Shown: positions 60,771 to 64,000 of the stretch, piece after piece
Layout: each line of letters starts with the position of its first letter
Numbering within the stretch: the stretch's first letter is position 1
NCBI RefSeq assembly: GCF_001700435.1
Contig: NZ_LYPC01000010.1
Location: forward strand, 221,106-285,105
Direction of reading: 5' to 3'
Length of the DNA stretch: 64,000 bases
Source of the DNA: Paenibacillus pectinilyticus
GTDB lineage: Bacteria; Bacillota; Bacilli; Paenibacillales; NBRC-103111
The notes under the pieces: model-generated
Seen by the model: the letters and a program-made list of their open reading frames with translations, nothing else
Databases searched by the model: none
Told to the model about the DNA's origin: nothing
Made by a program: the position numbers and the translations under genes

Positions 60771-62512
60771 GAGGATTGCAGTGGCAACCTCATCTGCACA
60801 AGAGCCCCTCTCTCCGGTTTATTCTGAAATCTCAGCGCGACTTGATGGCCATAATTCATTTGCAAACGATGCCGCACATTCCAAATCCCTAGATGTTCAT
60901 CTCCCGATTCGTCCAAATACTGCGATGAATTCAATTGCTTCAGCATTTCGGGTTGAAAACCATCTCCATTATCACTAATGGACAGAAGAAAGAACTCATT
61001 AGGTGCGTCAGGATCTTTCTCCGCACTTACTTTTATCTCGAAAGTCCCATACTGCTTCGTAAAACCATGAATCACCGCATTCTCTACAAAAGGCTGAACA
61101 ATAAGCGGAGGTATCGCATAATGACAATATGTATCTGGCAGCGCTATATCAAAGACCAAATGATCCGGATATCGCATCACCTGAATCTCCAAATAATTGC
61201 GAATATGCTCAGTTTCATCCTTCAATGTCATCGTCGTCCGGTTCGTTCGCATAATAAAACGGAAATAATCCGCCAGATGCAAAGACATCTTCTGGACTGC
61301 TTTTGTATCCTTCAACGCGGCAAGGTTATAGATGATGTTCAAACTGTTCATATAGAAATGCGGATTAATCTGCACTTGCAAATGCTTAAACTCCGCTTGC
61401 TGCACTCGGATCTTCTCCTCATACACCGAAATCTTCAAATTCTCGATCTGATCTACCATGTTATTAAATGTAGCGATCAGAAATGCAAATTCCGTCGAGC
61501 TGCCCTCATGCAGCCGTACCGATAATTCCCCTTGCGCAAGCTTCCGCATCCCGCGAATTAATTGCATGAGTGGTTTGAACAGGATACGCTGCACATACAA
61601 CAAATACACCCCCAGCACCAAGGCTCCGCCAACTGGTAAAAAGTAAATCAGGAGCTGCAAATACGGCAAATTCTGTAATATATTTTTCTCTGCGATAATC
61701 AGCTCGAAATCCAGATCTGCATGGCTAGACGCTTCACGCACAATCAAAAACTGCTGATCAAGCTCCCGATCTTTCACAATTTGAAATCCCGAGCTTTTGG
61801 GCGTAATCTGATTACTTATGTTTTGGTATCTTTTTAATGGGAAATACGCCGTTGTCAGTGTTGCACCATCAGGTGCGACAACAATCGTGCCTCCACCTTC
61901 ACCCGTGTCCCACTTGCTCAAGGGCTCTACAAGGCTGCTCATCTTGATGAGAATCCCGCCGGATAGCCCTGCACCCAAGTCCTTATTTATTTTCATCAAA
62001 TAATGATCACCATTCTTGGCTTTCATAATGAGCCAGTTACCGTTCGAGCTATCATTGGGTCGCGTCGTCGCATTCTCCACAATGAATTCCTTTACCGTCT
62101 GCACACGGTCATAATAATAAGTATTTTCTCTCGTCGTAACTAACAGATCACCTGTTGTATTCGAGAATATAAAAAAGGTGTTGATCAAATTATAAATATC
62201 CAGCTGCCGCGTGAGCTTATTAAACAATCTCTGCTTCGCCAGAACATAGTCATCCGATTCTAAAGCATACAAATTCATATTGATCACATCCGGATCACTA
62301 TATAAATGAAACAAATAGTTATCGAACTCTTTGAGCGTATTATCCGTATCCTCCACGTATTGCTGTAGAAGCTTGTTGTAGTTTTGGGAGATTTGATCCC
62401 GAACTACATTCATCGAATAGGCATTATTAAATATAAGAAACAAGACCAATGGCCCTACAACCATCACAAACCCTATAAATATTTTAAACCGCACTGAATT
62501 CACTATGTTCAA
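60740..62512 (-). CDS. YesM-type sensor histidine kinase
   Basis: 590 residues. First membrane helix (about 10-30), large extracytoplasmic Cache-like domain, second helix (LLIYFLPVGGALVLGVYLLY), HAMP (KPLMQLIRGMRKLAQGE), His_kinase domain with LQVQINPHFYMNSLNIIYNLA (phospho-His, the YesM/LytS signature) and HATPase with PPLIVQPFVENAVIHGF and ISDNGDGF. TTG start, weak ribosome binding site. Paired with the YesN-type gene; expected to sense an oligosaccharide or binding-protein complex. Confidence 0.93.
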   Translation of the reverse strand: MNIVNSVRFKIFIGFVMVVGPLVLFLIFNNAYSMNVVRDQISQNYNKLLQQYVEDTDNTLKEFDNYLFHLYSDPDVINMNLYALESDDYVLAKQRLFNKLTRQLDIYNLINTFFIFSNTTGDLLVTTRENTYYYDRVQTVKEFIVENATTRPNDSSNGNWLIMKAKNGDHYLMKINKDLGAGLSGGILIKMSSLVEPLSKWDTGEGGGTIVVAPDGATLTTAYFPLKRYQNISNQITPKSSGFQIVKDRELDQQFLIVREASSHADLDFELIIAEKNILQNLPYLQLLIYFLPVGGALVLGVYLLYVQRILFKPLMQLIRGMRKLAQGELSVRLHEGSSTEFAFLIATFNNMVDQIENLKISVYEEKIRVQQAEFKHLQVQINPHFYMNSLNIIYNLAALKDTKAVQKMSLHLADYFRFIMRTNRTTMTLKDETEHIRNYLEIQVMRYPDHLVFDIALPDTYCHYAIPPLIVQPFVENAVIHGFTKQYGTFEIKVSAEKDPDAPNEFFLLSISDNGDGFQPEMLKQLNSSQYLDESGDEHLGIWNVRHRLQMNYGHQVALRFQNKPERGALVQMRLPLQSSNVEGTKTEG

Positions 62513-62680
62513 AAGGGTCCCCGCCTCATTCTCATTTTAGCTATGATCTTTCATTGTACGTATCTCTTACATATTTTACTATCTGCAAAACACATGTACA
62601 TAGCATTTTGGATACTTTATCCATGAAAACAGAAAGATTATTCCCATCTCCATCTGTGAATGTGTTAACCCCTTGAACAG

Positions 62681-62717
62681 AAAAAAAGCCCATGAAATCA
62701 AATGATTTCATGAGCTT
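62681..62717 (-). terminator. terminator of the tRNA operon
   Basis: GCTCATGAAATC-attt-GATTTCATGGGC followed by TTTTTTT on the minus strand, just beyond the last tRNA. Confidence 0.9.
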
Positions 62718-62730
62718 CTTCCATTCGGTA

Positions 62731-62809
62731 TACCGGCAAGAGGACTCGAACCTCCACCCTTTCGGACTCGATTTTGAGTCGAGCGCGTCTGCCATTCCGC
62801 CATGCCGGC
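62731..62809 (-). tRNA. tRNA-Leu (anticodon CAA)
   Basis: Acceptor GCCGGCA/TGCCGGT (one G.U pair), anticodon loop CTCAAAA with CAA, long variable arm, GGTTCGAGTCC T-arm. No encoded CCA. Last gene of the array. Confidence 0.93.
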
Positions 62810-62828
62810 ATATCTACTTGTAAAACAA

Positions 62829-62917
62829 TGGTGCCGAAGACCAGACTTGAACTGGTACGGTAGTCACCTACCGCAGGATTTTAAGTCCTGTGCGTCTGCC
62901 GATTCCGCCACTCCGGC
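62829..62917 (-). tRNA. tRNA-Leu (anticodon TAA)
   Basis: Acceptor GCCGGAG/CTTCGGC, loop CTTAAAA with anticodon TAA, long variable arm, CCA encoded. Confidence 0.94.
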
Positions 62918-62928
62918 TTATAAATTTG

Positions 62929-63002
62929 TGGAGGCGCCACCCAGATTCGAACTGGGGGTAAAGCTTTTGCAGAGCTCTGCCTTACCACTTGGCTATGGCG
63001 CC
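62929..63002 (-). tRNA. tRNA-Cys (anticodon GCA)
   Basis: Acceptor GGCGCCA/TGGCGCC, loop CTGCAAA, discriminator T then encoded CCA. Confidence 0.95.
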
Positions 63003-63012
63003 TTAGTAATAA

Positions 63013-63087
63013 TGGAGCGGAAGACGGGGATCGAACCCGCGACCCTCGCCTTGGCAAGGCGATGCTCTACCGCTGAGCCACTTCCGC
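63013..63087 (-). tRNA. tRNA-Gly (anticodon GCC)
   Basis: Acceptor GCGGAAG/CTTCCGC, loop TTGCCAA, encoded CCA. Confidence 0.95.
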
Positions 63088-63095
63088 ATATAAAA

Positions 63096-63167
63096 CTGGG
63101 GATCAAGGATTTGAACCTTGGCATGACGGAGTCAAAGTCCGTTGCCTTACCGCTTGGCTAATCCCCA
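63096..63167 (-). tRNA. tRNA-Gln (anticodon TTG)
   Basis: Acceptor TGGGGAT/ATCCCCA, loop CTTTGAC, discriminator G, no CCA encoded. Confidence 0.93.
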
Positions 63168-63189
63168 TTGTAGTGCTTAGGTAATAATG

Positions 63190-63263
63190 GGCGGACGACG
63201 GGACTTGAACCCGCGAATGCCGGATCCACAAACCGGTGCGTTAACCCCTTCGCCACGACCGCC
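63190..63263 (-). tRNA. tRNA-His (anticodon GTG)
   Basis: Extra 5' G opposite C73 as in all bacterial tRNA-His, acceptor GCGGTCG/CGTCCGC with one T-T mismatch, loop TTGTGGA. Confidence 0.92.
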
Positions 63264-63287
63264 ACAATATTAAGTTTCTTACTTTTT

Positions 63288-63361
63288 TGGCAGGGGCAGC
63301 AGGAATTGAACCCACACCAAAGGTTTTGGAGACCTTTGTTCTACCCTTAAACTATGCCCCT
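63288..63361 (-). tRNA. tRNA-Trp (anticodon CCA)
   Basis: Acceptor AGGGGCA/TGCCCCT, loop CTCCAAA, discriminator G and encoded CCA. Confidence 0.95.
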
Positions 63362-63374
63362 ACAAAAAGGAAAA

Positions 63375-63456
63375 TGGAGGCTGATGGATTCGAACCACCG
63401 AACTCGAAGAGAGCAGATTTACAGTCTGCCGTGTTTAGCCACTTCACTAAGCCTCC
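63375..63456 (-). tRNA. tRNA-Tyr (anticodon GTA)
   Basis: Acceptor GGAGGCT/AGCCTCC, loop CTGTAAA, long variable arm, discriminator A without CCA. Confidence 0.94.
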
Positions 63457-63465
63457 ACAAAGCAA

Positions 63466-63541
<76 letters not shown>

Positions 63542-63556
63542 TTATTTAATTTAAAA

Positions 63557-63632
<76 letters not shown>

Positions 63633-63654
63633 TAACTAAATATTGCAAGAAAAA

Positions 63655-63731
63655 TGGCGGAGCTGACGGGATTCGAACCCGCGGTCTCCTGCGTGACAGG
63701 CAGGCATGTTAGGCCACTACACCACAGCTCC
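63655..63731 (-). tRNA. tRNA-Asp (anticodon GTC)
   Basis: Acceptor GGAGCTG/CAGCTCC, loop CTGTCAC, discriminator G and encoded CCA. Confidence 0.95.
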
Positions 63732-63763
63732 ACACTAAGTAATTCTTCTCTTGATGATAAGAG

Positions 63764-63842
<79 letters not shown>

Positions 63843-63898
63843 TCATTAAGTATATGTCAGGTTTCCTATTAAATCAAGCCTTGCATAAGGAAACATGA

Positions 63899-63971
63899 TG
63901 GAGGCTGACGGGATCGAACCGCCGACCCTCTGCTTGTAAGGCAGATGCTCTCCCAGCTGAGCTAAGCCTCC
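63899..63971 (-). tRNA. tRNA-Val (anticodon TAC)
   Basis: Acceptor GGAGGCT/AGCCTCC, loop CTTACAA, no encoded CCA. Confidence 0.94.
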
Positions 63972-63993
63972 ATGGGAATAAACAAAATTTTAA

Positions 63994-64000
63994 TGGTGAC
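63994..64000 (-). tRNA. 3' end of a further tRNA, probably tRNA-Glu (cut by window edge)
   Basis: Only GTCACCA of the minus strand is visible, an encoded CCA end. In the Bacillus rrn-linked array that this one follows, tRNA-Glu (which ends GGGTCACCA) precedes tRNA-Val, so Glu is the best guess. Confidence 0.45.

Noticed and set aside
60935..61525. Plus-strand frame of 196 residues within the YesM-type kinase
   Set aside because: Antisense to well-conserved HATPase and His-kinase motifs; no ribosome binding site and no recognisable domain.

Overview
The window reads like a chromosomal stretch of a spore-forming, Gram-positive Bacillota, most plausibly Paenibacillus. Evidence seen in the sequence: a small acid-soluble spore protein (SspI), a YheC/YheD spore-coat-type ATP-grasp protein, two YjcZ-type mini-proteins, a LiaFSR three-component system next to a PspA-like protein, strong AGGAGG-type ribosome binding sites with frequent GTG/TTG starts, a c-di-AMP (ydaO-type) riboswitch, and a tRNA array in the order known from Bacillus rRNA operons. 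I saw no transposase, integrase, CRISPR array or prophage gene.

Layout. 1-1.25 kb: end of an rRNA methyltransferase, ktrA and sspI. 1.7-5.9 kb: a LacI-regulated operon of two Gfo/Idh/MocA dehydrogenases and a ThuA protein, with a clear operator and a heptamer tandem repeat. 6-13.4 kb: housekeeping genes (EAL phosphodiesterase, YheC/D, prfC, a phosphoesterase, zwf). 13.4-16.8 kb: GNAT, a FliD-like protein and a MarR/MFS pair sharing three matching operator sites. 16.9-22.1 kb: signal peptidase, liaFSR, a GC-rich pspA-like gene, a riboswitch-controlled 3D-domain protein and a YjcZ mini-protein. 22.5-26.1 kb: eutABC (ethanolamine ammonia-lyase and reactivase) without shell genes. 26.2-34 kb: molybdenum-cofactor genes (moeA, moaA, mobA, MOSC), a membrane-anchored sulfite-oxidase-like protein, a Met-rich stalk-domain protein and a two-component system. 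Their promoters share helically phased CTTAC/CTAAC repeats, which suggests one regulon.

34-62.5 kb is mostly carbohydrate scavenging: ROK regulator, two ABC importers of the LplA/B/C (YtcQ/YtcP) type, a GH28-like beta-helix protein, a GH130 phosphorylase/hydrolase, a GH78 rhamnosidase broken by a one-base frameshift, a PL8 polysaccharide lyase with two copies of a ~190-residue C-terminal module, a GH88 unsaturated glucuronyl hydrolase, a membrane-bound AraC regulator and a YesM/YesN two-component pair. Five promoters in this locus carry the same 28-bp motif, so it probably behaves as one coregulated locus for a uronic-acid-containing (perhaps rhamnose-containing) polysaccharide: PL8 cuts outside the cell, the ABC system imports oligosaccharides, and GH88/GH78/GH130 finish the job inside. 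62.7-64 kb is a 13-gene tRNA array running off the right edge.
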